A DNA stretch of 64,000 nucleotides from Lepidodermella squamata (GCA_047495785.1 JBLDXI010000029.1:2542001-2606000); one strand, 5' to 3'; positions 12,132-24,133 are shown, numbered from the stretch's first letter. Notes: generated by a model not told the origin, from the sequence alone. Numbers and translations are program-made.

Positions 12132-12720
12132 ATGAAATCGCTGACCATAATTTCCTTACTTCTGGCTTCAGCTTATGCTGACTTACGATCTTCATGGACC
12201 AACTTAGGCGGAGATCAAGCTCACACTGGTTACAAAGCCGAGTCTATCGCGGCGAGTAAAGGCGTTGTGCTTCAGCGGAAGTTTAACGCAACGCTCGATT
12301 TCAAAACAATGGGAATTGGACAAATCGTTGCCCACGACGGATTGATTTTTCAAATCGAGGGTTACGGGTTACGGCCAGCTTAATGTCTTCAGCGCGGTCA
12401 ATGGCCGTCGCGTTACTCGTATCTGCTTAGCTGGTTGTGTGAAATATTTGGTATGCGGCCAGCCGATAATAGCAGAACTCGGCGGTAAAGTTTCGCTCTT
12501 TGTTCGATGCGAGACTTTAAACTCGAAGCACACGGCTACTGTCAGGCTGATTTCAGTCGATTTGAGCAACAAACACTTTGGAAGTATGACACTGCTCCAA
12601 TTTGATACGAATACGTACAGCGAGGGATTTGACTTTTGGCATGAAAAAGATTTTATTTTGCAACCTTTGCCTCTCGGCACTCGCGGCGCGTTAACTCATG
12701 CCCGCACTGTGCTTTCATAA
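12132..12720 (+). pseudogene. Secreted beta-propeller-like (PQQ-like) protein, 5' half, frameshifted
   Basis: The start MKSLTIISLLLASAYA is a signal peptide, followed by DLRSSWTNLGGDQAHTGYKA, which is shared with the two copies at 37.8-38.6 and 43.9-44.7 kb. A 7-bp tandem duplication near 12361-12375 (GGTTACG repeated) shifts the frame and gives a stop at 12381; homology resumes in another frame (CVKYLVCGQPIIAE, SLFVRCETLNSKHT) to about 12640. The rest of the protein lies at 16.76-17.59 kb, beyond a retrotransposon and a KGS fragment. The PQQ-like family assignment rests on the LYMYDADSG-type strand pattern of the better copy and is tentative. Confidence 0.7.
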
Positions 12721-12851
12721 AAATATAAAAGCTTTAACAATATTTCATCACATATGTTATAATTATATATAAAACAGGATATTTTTATATGTTTTTTTTT
12801 TCTTCATGCCGTTTTTCATTGATTTCTGTTGATTTTTCGTTGATTTTGTTC

Positions 12852-14510
12852 TTAGCATTCGATATCTAGCCATACGCGGTTATCAGCTGCGATTGTTTCG
12901 GTTCTGGTTTCGTTTCGCAAATGCCAGGCGGGGCATTTTTGCTCCAAGCTTTGACGGGCTTTTTCATCAGAAGGTGCGATTTCGGCGACGTATTTGATAT
13001 ACTCCGCCATGTCAAGATCAGCCGCTAAGCAGCGGCCTCCATATCGTTCAAAACTTCGATGGAACACTTCTTCGATGGAGTCGACTCCAGCGAAGGCAAG
13101 GGCGTCACAAGGCTCAACTTCGAAGGGCAGATCAAGGAGGGCTCTAAGGCAGTGGGCTTGCAGATCCGTCAGCTGTTTCCAGGATGACAAGGGCATGCAG
13201 CGCAAGGCAGGTGCTCCATAGGCAACCAAGGACTCTAGAAGGGATTTATACAGAAGAACGCAAGTGCGCTTATTAAGTATATTGCGTTTGCAAAGGGCAT
13301 ACAGTGACCCCACCCGGGGCCTGAGCTTCGCGGCTACAACGCTTATGTGGTAGTTCCAGCTCAGCTGAGGCGTCAGGTGAATGCCAAGATAACGGACTCG
13401 GTTGACCTGCAGAATCGGCTGGCCATAGAGCTCAAGGGCGACAGAGGGTGGCGTGCGTCCGTAGTGGCCGAAAACCATCGACTCGCACTTGGCCGGGTTG
13501 AGACGCAATCTCCAGCGATTGCACCATTGTTCGATAACCCGCAGGCGCCTTTGCAGGCGGCTGACGCAGGTGTGGTAGTTCACACCATACGCCCAGTTGA
13601 GCGCGTCGTCGGCAAACGTGCCTTTCGCGACACGATGGGAGCCGTCGTCTGGCTTGGAATCCTTCGGCTGCATTTCTGCAGCATAAAAAATGAATAAAAG
13701 GGGCGACAGTGGCGAGCCTTGCGGCACACCACAGCAGATAGGCCGCGAATCACTAAGTTCAGAGCCGACGCGGACCTGAAATGAGCGGTCGCGCAGAAAG
13801 TCGGACACCCATCTGACGATTGGTTCCGGGGCACCTGATTGCTTCAGCTTGGTTCGAAGACCATCGTGCCAGATGCAATCGAACGCAGCCTTGAAGTCAA
13901 GGAGCAACGCCACCAGCTTGTATCGTTTCGAGATGGAGATGCCAATGTCAGATATGAATCTGAACACTGGGTCGATGGTAGATCGAAGGGACCTAAAGCC
14001 ATATTGATGGCGAGGTAGGATGTTTCTGGACTCTAGGAAGTGATACAGAAATTTTGCAACAATAATTTCAAGTCCTTTGCTCATAGCGGGCAGAAGGGAG
14101 ACAGGTCGATAGGAATCCGCAAGTCTCGAATCCTTACCATCTTTTAGGATTGGTACAATGATCGCGACCTTCCACGCCCTATGGACATAGCCACTGTTGA
14201 GGCTTAACTGGTAGAGGTAGCGCAAGTGGGATGCCGCCCTGTTTCAACAAAACATTCGAAACATTATCGCGGCCGGGGGCCTTCCATTTGAGGCTCTTGA
14301 GCATTTGTCGAACTGCCCATTTAGGTACTTTCACCGTTTGAGCCCTAGGAATAAATTGCAAAGGACGCATACCGTCATCGCTGGCGATTTTGGCTTCTGT
14401 GTCACGCCAGAATTTCAAATCGTCAGGTTTCGTTGAGGTGACTGGCGGACCTTTGACCACGTTGCCAAACGTTTCGGCGAGTAGTTCGGCCTTACCTTAC
14501 TTTTCCGATG
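12852..14510 (-). mobile_element. 5'-truncated non-LTR retrotransposon (LINE), copy 2
   Basis: The reverse transcriptase is longer than in copy 1. It includes WKAPGRDNVSNVLLK and WKVAIIVPILKDGKD with ADSYRPVSLLP, then DFKAAFDCIWHDGL, GVPQGSPLSPLLF and TFADDALNWAYG. A frameshift near 14220 separates the N-terminal piece (14179-14460) from the main frame (12852-14225), so the copy is dead. It sits inside the propeller gene, between its two halves, and is the likely cause or a later part of that disruption. Confidence 0.88.
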
Positions 14511-14603
14511 CAATAAGCTCAGACTTCTGGTACACGGTTGCCGAGTAGTCGAAAAATGTTATTGGGTTTTACGAATGGAATGCGAAGGAAGATATGCTGT
14601 GGA

Positions 14604-14705
14604 CTCTTCCTCTTCCTTCTCTATCTTCCCTTCTTCTTCTTCCTTCTTCTTCCCTCTATTCTTCCCTCTTCCACTTCTTCCTTAGCTCTTCCTTTTCTTT
14701 CTTTT
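14604..14705 (+). repeat. Polypyrimidine tract (CTT/CCT-rich)
   Basis: About 100 bases almost purely of C and T on the plus strand (CTTCCTCTTCCTTCTC..., TTCTTCTTCC...). It lies at the 5' truncation end of LINE copy 2. Such tracts are slippage-prone; no coding role seen. Confidence 0.8.
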
Positions 14706-15397
14706 ATAGACGAATTATTGTGTTTTGAGTCACGGACGAGCCAATCAGCTTTCGACAAATTTCAATTTGAAACGTATTAAGGCGCATTTTTTATTTATTT
14801 TTATTCCTTTTTGAATACTGTGTGTGCAATAAAAGTCTTGTTAGTTGCTGTTCACGCGCGCACAGTTCGGCGATTTCAATAAGCGTACCTATAATAAAAG
14901 GAAAACACGCATTTTACAACTCGTGTGAGTCGAGAACGATTATGAGGAAAATGAAGAATAAAACCAGAGCGGGAACAAAACATGACAAAATTAGAAGGCG
15001 CGGTAATAACAGCCGTCAAATCACCTTTCGCCTGTTTCATAGAGAACTAGTGATCACTACGTTCTCTATGGACAGTTTATAACGTAGCTCCTAGCTTGGA
15101 ATAATCACAGGAGCCGTCGCCAGATTCTAAATAAAAATGAATGTTTCTCAGCATTTGAATGTATAGTTTTCCTTTTCCATCAATAATTCGTCGTCGGTGC
15201 GGCCAAAAGTACTATCTCCATGAAAAATCGAAAATGAGATTTTTACAGTTTCGGGCTCAGAATTTAATGCCGGTCATTATTCTGAAAACCGCACCTCAAA
15301 ATTCACCAGGGATCAAAAGTACTATATCCACTTTCGTGCTTTTTTATTGGTTGAAACGAACTGGCAACCTGAAAATTAAGAGAGGTGGAAGATCATT
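14706..15397. other. Intergenic, no gene recognised
   Basis: AT-rich, only short frames. A small inverted pair (AGAGAAC ... GTTCTCT) occurs near 15042-15070. Confidence 0.3.
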
Positions 15398-15749
15398 TCA
15401 AATTTATTTCAATATTAGATTCGGAATAAATTATCATTGAAGATGGCATAATTTCATCGCTTTTCTTTCTGAAATGTTTTTATTTAGCGGGAGCAGCACC
15501 GGTCTCGACGGCAACCGATTAGGAGAAGTTGTTGGAGGCCGAGTAGCTGCCGCTCTTGCTGCCCTTGCGACCCTTGCCGTGCTTGCCACCGTGCTTCTTG
15601 CCGCCAAACTTCTTGCCGCCGAATTTCTTGCCACCATGGCCCTTCTTGTTGCCATGCTTCTTGGTGTAGCCGCCGAAGGAGCCCGATCGCGAGTACGAGC
15701 CGGACATGGATCCGCGCTTGTGCACGCGCATGAACTTCTTGGTGGAGAC
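15398..15749 (-). pseudogene. KGS family fragment, copy 3 (5'-truncated, premature stop)
   Basis: Homology to KGS copy 2 covers its 3' UTR and the coding 3' part ([19 protein letters not shown] through the KKFGGKKHGG tract). It stops abruptly at about 15749 in unrelated DNA, so the signal peptide and N-terminal half are missing. The conserved NNFSYSV tail has a TAC-to-TAA change (stop at 15519-15521). The Lys/Gly tract also differs (KKHGNKKGHGG). It lies between the two halves of the disrupted propeller gene. Confidence 0.85.
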
Positions 15750-16759
15750 GATCGAATATCAGCCGATCGAAAATAATTTGGGCGTTGAAGCAGCTTCATA
15801 AAATGAAAAATCGATTCCATGAATACGTCGACGCTCTTTGAATATGACGCCGACCTGTTGTACACATTTTCCCACATAAACATTTGAGCCGCCACAAGTG
15901 AAAACCGTGGGTTAGGTCAGTAATTTTTTCAAAGTTGAGATAAAATTATCACCTACTGCAGTTTTTCACGCTGATTTCAAAACTGAAATCCGTTTCTCAA
16001 TCAGGGTTGTGATCGAAAGAAAGGTGTAAATTTGCAATTTTTGTTACGCAACAATGACCGACGCGATAAGAGCCAAATTTTACCTGGCGTTAGCTATACC
16101 TTAGAGATCTGTGACCTGTGGCATGAGACGTACCAGCCAGGACGCAGCGGCTTCGAAGCTCCCGTTATCCGGGTTTGCGTAAAAAAGTAAAAAATCACGT
16201 GACGTGTTTAGCGTAAGTGTTCATAACAATTACTTACGATGGCAAATTTTTTATTCATTAAAAAATAAAATTGCTATCGATAATAAAAATTAAATTAAAT
16301 TCTGACTTTGCATGTTCACAGCTCGGTTAATTTGTCGACTTTTCGTGTCTCCTTTCATACAGTACTACTTTTGAATTTTGCCTACAAGAATCTGAAACCC
16401 GAATTTCATTATTCCGTTGCTTCCCGGAAAGCAAAAATTTTCAACATTTCAAACCGAGGGGTGTTTTTTTTTAATTTTTTTTTTCAATCGAAGAAATCGG
16501 CATATCAAAAATATGTTCTCCCAGATCTGACTTGACAGCCATGTCCGGCAGGGTCTCATTGACTACCTATTCCGTTTTCATGACTTTTTATGAAAAACTG
16601 GCAACCTGGCTGACGAATCCTATGAATTCATCCGGATGAATCTATATTAAAAAAAACTAGGGTGATTGAAATGTTCAGTGAAATCAGAACCTGGCGCGAA
16701 CTATGCGCCCAAGTGCCTAGTTTGGCATAATGTTGTCGATTTTCCGACTATTTTCCGAC
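15750..16759. other. No gene recognised inside the propeller-gene interruption
   Basis: AT-rich DNA between the KGS fragment and the 3' half of the propeller gene, with no convincing coding frame. Confidence 0.3.
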
Positions 16760-17588
16760 TGGGGAAATTCAGTTTCTTCCCAACAAAGGGAAATTCACTT
16801 GTGGCGCTTCTGCAACAGTGACAGTCACCATTCCGACTGTTGACAATTCCGTACTTTACGCAGCTTCGTTAAGCGAAGATTCTCGACTCTTTGTATCACA
16901 TGCCTTCTCGTTGACACAGATAGACGCCGAAAGTGGGGAAATTCTTGACACACTTCAATTTCAAGACCCCACCTTGTTTACCTCGGCAGCAAGCAGGTTC
17001 ATACCGTTGTTAACTGGAAATCGAGCTATTGTCGCTTCTAAGACCTGCCTCGTCGACATCTTCACGAATTGTGAGGTGAAATTCCACGGTATTGACATAA
17101 CAAGAGGCGCGAAGATGGCTGTCGATTGGACTTACAAATTCAGCTCATCTTGGACCGATTCACCTGCCGATATGGCCACGGATGGAAAGCACATCTATGC
17201 GCCGAGATATTCTACTAATGAATTGGTTGTCATTGACGTTATCACCGGAAACTTGGTCGCGGTTTTTCCATGTGTCAAGTGGGGCAAGGGTGTAAGTGCA
17301 CGGCCTAACACTATAGTAACGGATGAGTTCATCTTCTCCGAAATATGTAAAGGGTTAACCGTCATGTACAAAAAAACTGGCATCATCATTGATGGAACGC
17401 ATGAGCAGGTCGCTGGGCTGTCTTATTATAACAATGCGCTGTATTTCCGGTACTATGATGAAGCAATGAATAAGCAAGCAATCGGAGCTGTTAGCTTACA
17501 AGCAAGTAAATCTATCAGCCCGAAGTCTGTTGGAAGCTTAGGAATCACTTCTCTTTGTGCTATTTTCGCCGTTTTCAGTGCCTTCTAA
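16760..17588 (+). pseudogene. Secreted beta-propeller-like protein, 3' half
   Basis: An open frame resumes the family at VTVTIPTVDNSVLYAASLSE and SRLFVSHAFSLTQIDAESGE, aligning with VEVTIPTIGDSE and SRLFVSHAFSLTQVDAV of the copies at 38 and 44 kb. It then continues through a region those copies lack (ASKTCLVDIFTNCEVKFHG, HIYAPRYSTNELVVIDVITG) to a hydrophobic C-terminus (SLGITSLCAIFAVFSAF), which looks like a GPI-attachment or membrane tail. It is the only place in the window where the C-terminal half of this family survives. It has no start codon of its own with a signal peptide. Confidence 0.65.
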
Positions 17589-18346
17589 TTGAACAACAAT
17601 TACGCATCACATTATATCGAAGCTATATTATTGAGCTCTCATTCTGATTCATCGTTTTTCTTCGACGCCTATCCTCTTTACGTTGAGCCTTGTGAATCTT
17701 TTGATACTACTCGTTGTCGATTTTTTATAATCGCTGCAAGAGAGATGAAGGGCCCAATAAATTTTTTTTAATATTCATGTCAAATTTGAGCCACGTATAA
17801 TGTTATATAGATTTAGGCTGATCGGACGAGAATCCTGAAATCTGACGACATTTTGATACATACACGCATTTTGATAATACCGTAATACTGTTCACTGTTT
17901 AGACAAAATATTATTTGTGAACATTTTAGTTGAGCAAACGCCAATTTAAAACACCCTCACCCAAGCAACAACTTTTGTTCTATTCTGCCATCGTCGTAAT
18001 TAATGAATTATTAATGTTGCTTTCCAAGCATCGTAAGTGTGTTTTTTCCACTGCTTACCTGGAAGGTCGCCTTTTTTCAGGCCAAAGGGTGTGTGACCTT
18101 AAATATAAATGACGCCGACTGGTGTTCCAAATTACTTCTCACGGTTTCTAGAATTACTTCGGAAATTTACTCAGGTGTGTAATATCAGCGGAAAATTACC
18201 GTGTTTATCTGAAAGCCGAACTTCCTATCAAGTGAATAAAAAATAATAAGTGCCAGGAGTAATTAGGGCCAGACTATATATATATTAAAACCAGGTCACG
18301 CATTTATTGCGCGCATTTTGTCTCGTTGACCTTAAATTTTAAAACC
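17589..18346. other. Intergenic, lysozyme upstream region
   Basis: No gene seen. TATATATATATTAAAAC at about 18275 is a plausible TATA region 70 bp before the lysozyme ATG. Confidence 0.4.
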
Positions 18347-18885
18347 ATGATTTCTTCGAAGTTTTGTTTCTTTTTCGCTGCTATTTTTGCGTTAGCAGCG
18401 GCACGTGTCGATGACAAGTGTTTGAAATGCATATGCCAGGTAATTAGACGATACCTAATTGCGGCATATTTACTGAAGTGTTTTTTTTAAGGTGGAGAGC
18501 AACTGTAATGTTAACTTCGGCTGTATAATGGACCTCGGCTCGCTGTCTTGCGGTCCGTACCAAATCAAGCAAGTCTACCACACCGATTGCAAGGAGAAAG
18601 GCGGCGTCGATTCCGACTGGAAAAAGTGCTCAAATTCAATGGCTTGTTCAGAGAAATGCATTAATAATTATATGGACCGTTACGGAACCTATTGCACAGG
18701 TGGAAAGGCACCAACTTGTGAGGTATAGCTAACATTTGTCACCCGTACAACTTCGCCATATAAATTATTGCGCCGTTAATTAGGACCACGCTCGAATTCA
18801 CAACGGAGGCCCGAAAGGTTGCAAATCAAGCTCGACTGATGTTTACTGGAAAAAGGTCAAAGCCTGCCTCGACAAGTCAGGTTAG
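18347..18885 (+). CDS. Invertebrate-type (i-type) lysozyme
   Basis: Three exons (18347-18439, 18492-18722, 18784-18885) join in phase 0 to give 141 residues. The signal peptide MISSKFCFFFAAIFALAAA is followed by the complete i-type domain: CLKCICQ-VESNC with the catalytic Glu, then CIMDLGSLSCGPYQIK with the catalytic Asp, WKKCSNSMACSEKCINNYM, YGTYC, PTCE, and the hallmark HARIHNGGPKGC and DVYWKKVKAC. Both catalytic acids are present. The product should cleave bacterial peptidoglycan as a secreted defence or digestive enzyme. It has twelve mature Cys, all plausible disulfide partners. The intron 1 acceptor is TTTAAG rather than CAG. Confidence 0.95.
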
Positions 18886-19280
18886 GCTCTTGATACGCAA
18901 GTTCCTACAAACAATATATTCCTGTATATGATTACCATGACCCTATAACTCTAATTCCTCTGATTATTTTGCTTGCTCTTTTCGCACACAATATTTGCAT
19001 AATACCGATTATTTGGATATAAAAAATGGCTCGCGACGTGGAGGCGAACCTGGACACTATTAGTCTGTTAGACCAACTAAAACGTAACTAAAATTCAACC
19101 ATCGGACTGAGTCATAGCGGGCAATTTTTACGCAACATCTCTTGTTTTACTGTCTCGAGGAAAACTGCGAATAGCACAGGAGTATCACATCGAATGGTAT
19201 CACAATTTTTCCCAAGCAAAGTTCTTTATCATTGCGCATTATTGCTCATCTTCTCTTTGGCTATGGTATTCGGCTTTCAT
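18886..19280. other. Intergenic, no gene recognised
   Basis: Contains a stretch near 19022-19055 that matches the DNA near 6599 downstream of alpha-crystallin gene 1, marking the edge of the duplicated block. Confidence 0.4.
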
Positions 19281-20582
19281 TTAGGCGGTCTTGACGGTGA
19301 CGGGCTTGACATCGCAGGTACGGCGGTTGATGGCGTTGATGCCGCCGAAGGCCTGGACGGCGGCGTTGAAGTCTCCGAAGGCGGGCAGCTTGTTGTACAG
19401 CTCGGACATGGTCGGGCACTTGGCGATCTCCTCGGTGGTCATCTTCGGCAGCTGGCACTCGACGACGAGGTGGCCCTCCTGGGTCAGGCACGACTTGAGC
19501 TCAACCTTGGTCAGGTCGATCTTGGCAAGGGTCTATAAAGATAGGACCATTAACATTAGATTAGACTGAAGGTTCAATGATTTACTAACCTCGGGCAGGA
19601 CGAACTTGCGCGAGTACTTGCGGGCGACGGTGTGCTCCTTGCCGTCCTTGGCCTCGTGGGCAGCCTCGACGACGACGGCGCGCTCGGCCTTGTTCAGGGT
19701 GACGGTGACTTCCTCAGGCTTGAAGCCCTTGAGCTCGAAGCACAGGTACAGCTGGCGGTTGCCCTCGACGTCGATCATGCGGATCGGGTGGGTCAGGGTG
19801 TAGAGCTCGACCTCGGAGGACGGGCGGAAGGCGATGTTGTACAGCTTGTTGTCAGCCGACAGGGTGTTCGACCAGGTGTTGGCGCCGAAGGTGGTCGGGT
19901 AGTTGAGGCCACCGAAGCGCTCGAACGAGCCGGTCCAGTTGTTGGCGAGGCGGGCACCACCGAAGCGCGACTCGGCGACGCGGGCGGCGATGACGTAGCA
20001 CTGCTTGGCGCAGACATCGGCGAAGAGCTCGGCGCCGATGCGGGCGGCGAACTCGGCGGTGTAGATGGCACCCAGGCGCTGGGCGATGATGGCACCCAGT
20101 TCGGCGCCGTGCTCGGCTCCGAAGGTGTAGCACCAGCGGGCGCACTGCTCGACCGGCCAGCCGTTGACGAGCTTGACGGCGAGCTCGGCACCCAGCTTGG
20201 CGCACATCTCGGCTCCCCACTGGGCGCCGATGCGGACGGCCACCTCCTGGCCGACGAAGGTGTTGAGGCGGGCGGCGACGATGGCGGCCAGCTGGGCACC
20301 GCACTCGGCACCGAAGACGCGGCCGGTCTCGGCTCCGCACTCGATCGGCGAGGCGAAGGTGTTGTAGGCGATCGGGGACGAGGCGAAGGCGTTGACGTTG
20401 TGGATGCCGGCGGCGGCGGCGGCGAACGGGGTCGGGACGGCGGCGTTGATGAGGCTGCGCTCAACAGACGACGGCGAGTAGATGTCGACCTTGTTGCGGA
20501 GCAGGCTCTCGACGTTCATCGGGCTGGTGTAGCCAGCAGCAGCAGCGAAGGTCGAGGGGATCGAGGTGTATGAGCAGGCCAT
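19281..20582 (-). CDS. Alpha-crystallin/Hsp20-domain protein with long Ala/Gly/Glu/Cys N-terminus, copy 2
   Basis: Exons 19590-20582 and 19281-19532 give 414 residues. It is nearly identical to copy 1; the main difference is loss of a 10-residue Asn/Gly-rich linker piece before the alpha-crystallin domain, and one extra Ala near residue 55. The intron sequence differs completely between copies while the exons are almost identical, which points to purifying selection with strong codon bias or to gene conversion. The same GAE-marked helical repeats and Cys are present. Antisense frames are open and are not taken as genes. Confidence 0.88.
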
Positions 20583-20691
20583 TTTAAAGTTTGAAGAGGA
20601 TCAAAACACGAACGAAAATGAAAGCGAGAAGATTGCTGTGAGCTTTAAATTACAAAAGCAGGTGATGATTTCATCGTAGAATATCGGCCCT

Positions 20692-20699
20692 ATTTTATA
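20692..20699 (-). promoter_or_regulatory. TATA box of alpha-crystallin gene 2
   Basis: TATAAAAT on the minus strand about 110 bp before the ATG, in the same place as in copy 1. Confidence 0.6.
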
Positions 20700-20847
20700 G
20701 TCGAACTGTTTTGACGGCACGCGATTTTAATTTTCGTGTCACACTGCTTCATTTTTCAACACAGGAAAGAACATCTCGGCGCGTGTCAAAACTACGCCGC
20801 GTTTTACTTGCCACTCAATTTTGAAAAACACCTTTATTATCTTTTAT

Positions 20848-23517
20848 TCAGGAGTAGAATAGATGACTATAATTGGGCACTATATAGAACAAGAAAACTG
20901 GAGTCGCTGCGATAAAAAAGATGTAAGACACAAGAACAAATCGGTCCATTACATCCGCTATAAATTCCCATCGATGAATTCGATAGATCTCCAGGGCCCT
21001 TTTCTGATCTCTTTCTGCCTGTTCACTGGCAAAGAGCTTCCTCCCGCCATTCGTATCATCTGTGTCCCGATTTAGGCCGAATAATTCGCCTTCCTTGTGA
21101 TATAACGAGAAATAAGTTCCAGTCAACATTGCGTTGTAATCGGGCCCTGTTTCGTCGCTGATCAGAGGTTTCCGCGGCTTTTTGACCCTGAAAACCGGAG
21201 CAATCACCTCAGCACCCCGGTACAGCCACTCCGGCACTTCCTGTTGACGGCGTTGATCGCGGCTTTTTCGATAACAAACAAAAACTACGCCCTCGCCCAA
21301 CATCGCCAGACAAATGTAAAGCATTGATAAATCGATGTAGTAGCAAAGCAAAGGAATTCGATCTGAAGACCGCGGTATGTCATCGATTATCATAAGTTGG
21401 AAAACGCCATATGCCAAGAGACACGTGAAAGATAGCTCCAACTTCTCGCTATCGTTGACTTCGGCGGTGAAGGTGGCAACCTCGGCTAGGGAAATAATCA
21501 AAGATGGGACTATGACATTGATCAAGTAATATCCGATTTTTCGCTTGATTGTCAGATCAAACTCGACCCTTGAAAAGGTATTTGTTGGGATGACGTATTG
21601 AACCCGTTTTGAACGCTGGGCAGTTCCAGTCAACTGCCATTGCTCATTTTCTATCCACCATCTCTGTTGAATTGTATCGCCAAAGTGGAAAATTTGAAAT
21701 TCGATCGTGTATCGCCAACTTTCGAGAATCAACGTGCAGTTTTGCGAGTCGAATGGGAAAAGCCGGAGATCGAAATCGCAGAAGGCTCGGAAGGTTCCGC
21801 CTGGCCGGTAGGAGACGTAGCCGTTGCTGGAAACTCGCACCTTTTCTTCGCCATACATCAACAGCAGCTCGTAGTGCTGCTCCGAGTTGATCATGGCTAT
21901 TTCTGGTATCCAAATCTTGTCATGAGGAAGAGTTACGCTGGGGACGCAAGCGTGAGGGAAAGTCTTGTTCCATGAATGAAATTCGTCGAACCAGTACTAA
22001 ACATGAAATCGGGATGCTTAGATACAAAATCAAAATTATATGTAAAATTTCTCACAAAAAGCAGATAGCCAGAGAGCTTCAACGACTTTTCCCGCTCGAT
22101 CTTTGGAAAGAAAAAAAAAGAAAAAAATTGCTTTTGAAATAAAGAGAATGGTTATACCTGAAAATTAAGAAGCGCCTACATTACATTTTTTTAATTTTTT
22201 CAATCTCAAATAAAATCAGCCTTTAATCTCAAAATTTTCAATTTTTTTCCGAAAAATCATCATCCATGCCATATAATATTGAAGCCTATTACTGATCCAT
22301 TATTGCCGGACTCGATGAAACGCTAATTTGTAAATCACATCACGAGTGTGAATTAAATTGGGAAAAATGGGGCTGAAACTAGATTTTTCCACGGTATAAA
22401 GTCGATTCGATTTTAGGCTTAAAACAGCAGATCTATTTTCTTGATTTTTCAACTAATTTCTAATACCAGAATTCCCCTAAAAAATGCGCGCTGTTTTCAT
22501 CATAGCTGCAGTGGTTCTCATGGCTATTGGTATATTTCGATATTTCTTTTAATTGATGCATACAACTATTGAATTTTTAGCCATCTCCGAAGCCGATGCT
22601 GGCCGTGGAAACAAGGGCACAAGTGTTTCGAAGAGCGTCTCCATCAGCGTGTCGTACAACCGGCAGCCGAAGAAGCACGCGATGAAGAAGCGCCCGGCCA
22701 AGAAGGCCTTCGTCGCTGGGCGCAAGCACCGCCGTGCCTCGTTCTCCAAGTCCGTGTCCGCGTCGGTGTCGGCCCGCACGAACAAGCACACCCGCAAGGT
22801 CTCCACCAAGAAGTTCATGCGCGTGCACAAGCGCGGATCCATGTCCGGCTCGTACTCGCGGTCGGGCTCCTTCGGCGGCTACAACAAGAAGGGCGGCAAC
22901 AAGCGCCACGGTGGCAAGAAGTTTGGTGGCAAGAAGGGCGGCAAGCACGGCAAGAAGGGCCGCAAGGACAGCAAGAGCGGCAGCTACTCGGCCTCCAACA
23001 ACTTCTCCTACTCGGTTGCCGTCGAAACCGGTGCTGCCCACGAATGAAAACAAAACCCTCGACTCGGCGTGACATAATGATGACCCGCCAATGGGCAATG
23101 GGCCCTTATTTATTTTGAAATAAAATTATGAAAAATTCTAATTTACGGCTTTTCTTAATCGCGAAATCACATAATCTTACAATTTGTTTAAATTTGCGAA
23201 TAAGGAAAATCTCAACAAACCACGTCGTTTATTGAAGATATAACCAGTCTGATTTCGATATTGATCGGCTTGTTGCTTTTCAGCAGCGGCCTGACCCAGG
23301 TTTCGTGCTTACCGAACACATCCCTTGCTATAATATACTCATTAACCGAGACATTCCGGCACAAGGCTGAACTCGGCGGAATAGCTTGCACCAACGGTTT
23401 AGGAACGATGTCATCCCACCAGTTGTCAGTCAAGGAACTCGAGTTTGTCGCAAATTGCTGAGCATTAGTTTTTACTATCAGAGAAATAATAAGCAAAAGT
23501 GACATAAGCAAAATCAT
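20848..23517 (-). CDS. Cys-loop ligand-gated ion channel subunit (nicotinic-like)
   Basis: Exons 23221-23517, 22056-22100 and 20848-21996 join in phase 0 to give 496 residues. The parts in order are a signal peptide ([19 protein letters not shown]), the ligand-binding domain start ([20 protein letters not shown]), a 15-residue micro-exon [15 protein letters not shown], then [20 protein letters not shown] and the 13-residue Cys-loop [17 protein letters not shown]1 ([15 protein letters not shown]) and TM2 ([20 protein letters not shown]) follow; TM2 lacks the Pro-Ala-Arg motif typical of anion channels, so a cation pore is likelier. TM3, a cytoplasmic loop and TM4 near the C-terminus complete it. 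There is no vicinal Cys pair in loop C, so it is a non-alpha type or a divergent receptor. Intron 1 (22101-23220) contains a complete KGS gene on the other strand. Confidence 0.9.
22484..23047 (+). CDS. KGS family secreted cationic protein, copy 4 (nested in a receptor intron)
   Basis: Exons 22484-22529 and 22581-23047 give 170 residues. Exon 1 encodes [15 protein letters not shown] and the intron interrupts the next codon exactly as in the other copies. Exon 2 begins [13 protein letters not shown]. The core is conserved, but the repeat tract is shortened and altered ([24 protein letters not shown]) and the tail is VETGAAHE instead of VETGAAPSK. It is the only plus-strand copy and lies wholly inside intron 1 of the Cys-loop receptor, transcribed in the opposite direction. 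AATAAA occurs about 75 bp after the stop. Confidence 0.87.
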
Positions 23518-24133
23518 TCCTCGGATTTGCCTGGTGATCGCGATCGTAAATAAGTACCTAGTCTGTCGGCATTTGATTGCGTGACGAGGTTAGTTTAGGT
23601 TCTTTATAATTGTGCGGCTAAATTATTCAGGATTAATTTTTTTCTGCAGTAATTTCAAGAAAATTCGCAGGACAATATTTTCATCATATACTTCTTTGGG
23701 GGGGCGATTTCTTATAGTCCCAGAAAAAGCAATCCGTTGATCCATTGGGATTTCAGTTGACGTATCGACTTATATCATTGAACCATAGTTTTTTAGGTCA
23801 AAGACATTTAAAGGTGCCTTATTTCAGTTCGAACTTCAAAATTCATTTCAGGTAGATGATTGGAAATCGAATCGAATCGAACTTATTTTCTAGCATAAAG
23901 TAGAAAAAGGTTAATTATTCATTTTCACAATTTTCATGGTAATTTTGTGGAACCCGCTAACATTTCACCATTAATCACACGAACTACGTGGGTTTGCTGT
24001 TCTTGATTGAAGTAGAAAGAAACGAGAGCTCGAGAGCCCATTTTTAATGAACAAACATCATAACAACGGGTGCAAATCTGCGCTCGATATGCAACGCCTA
24101 ACATTTCAATTTAACACAATTTGTTTTACTAAA
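23518..24133. other. Intergenic, no gene recognised
   Basis: AT-rich DNA between two genes facing away from each other. A run of about nine G residues occurs near 23699. Confidence 0.3.
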
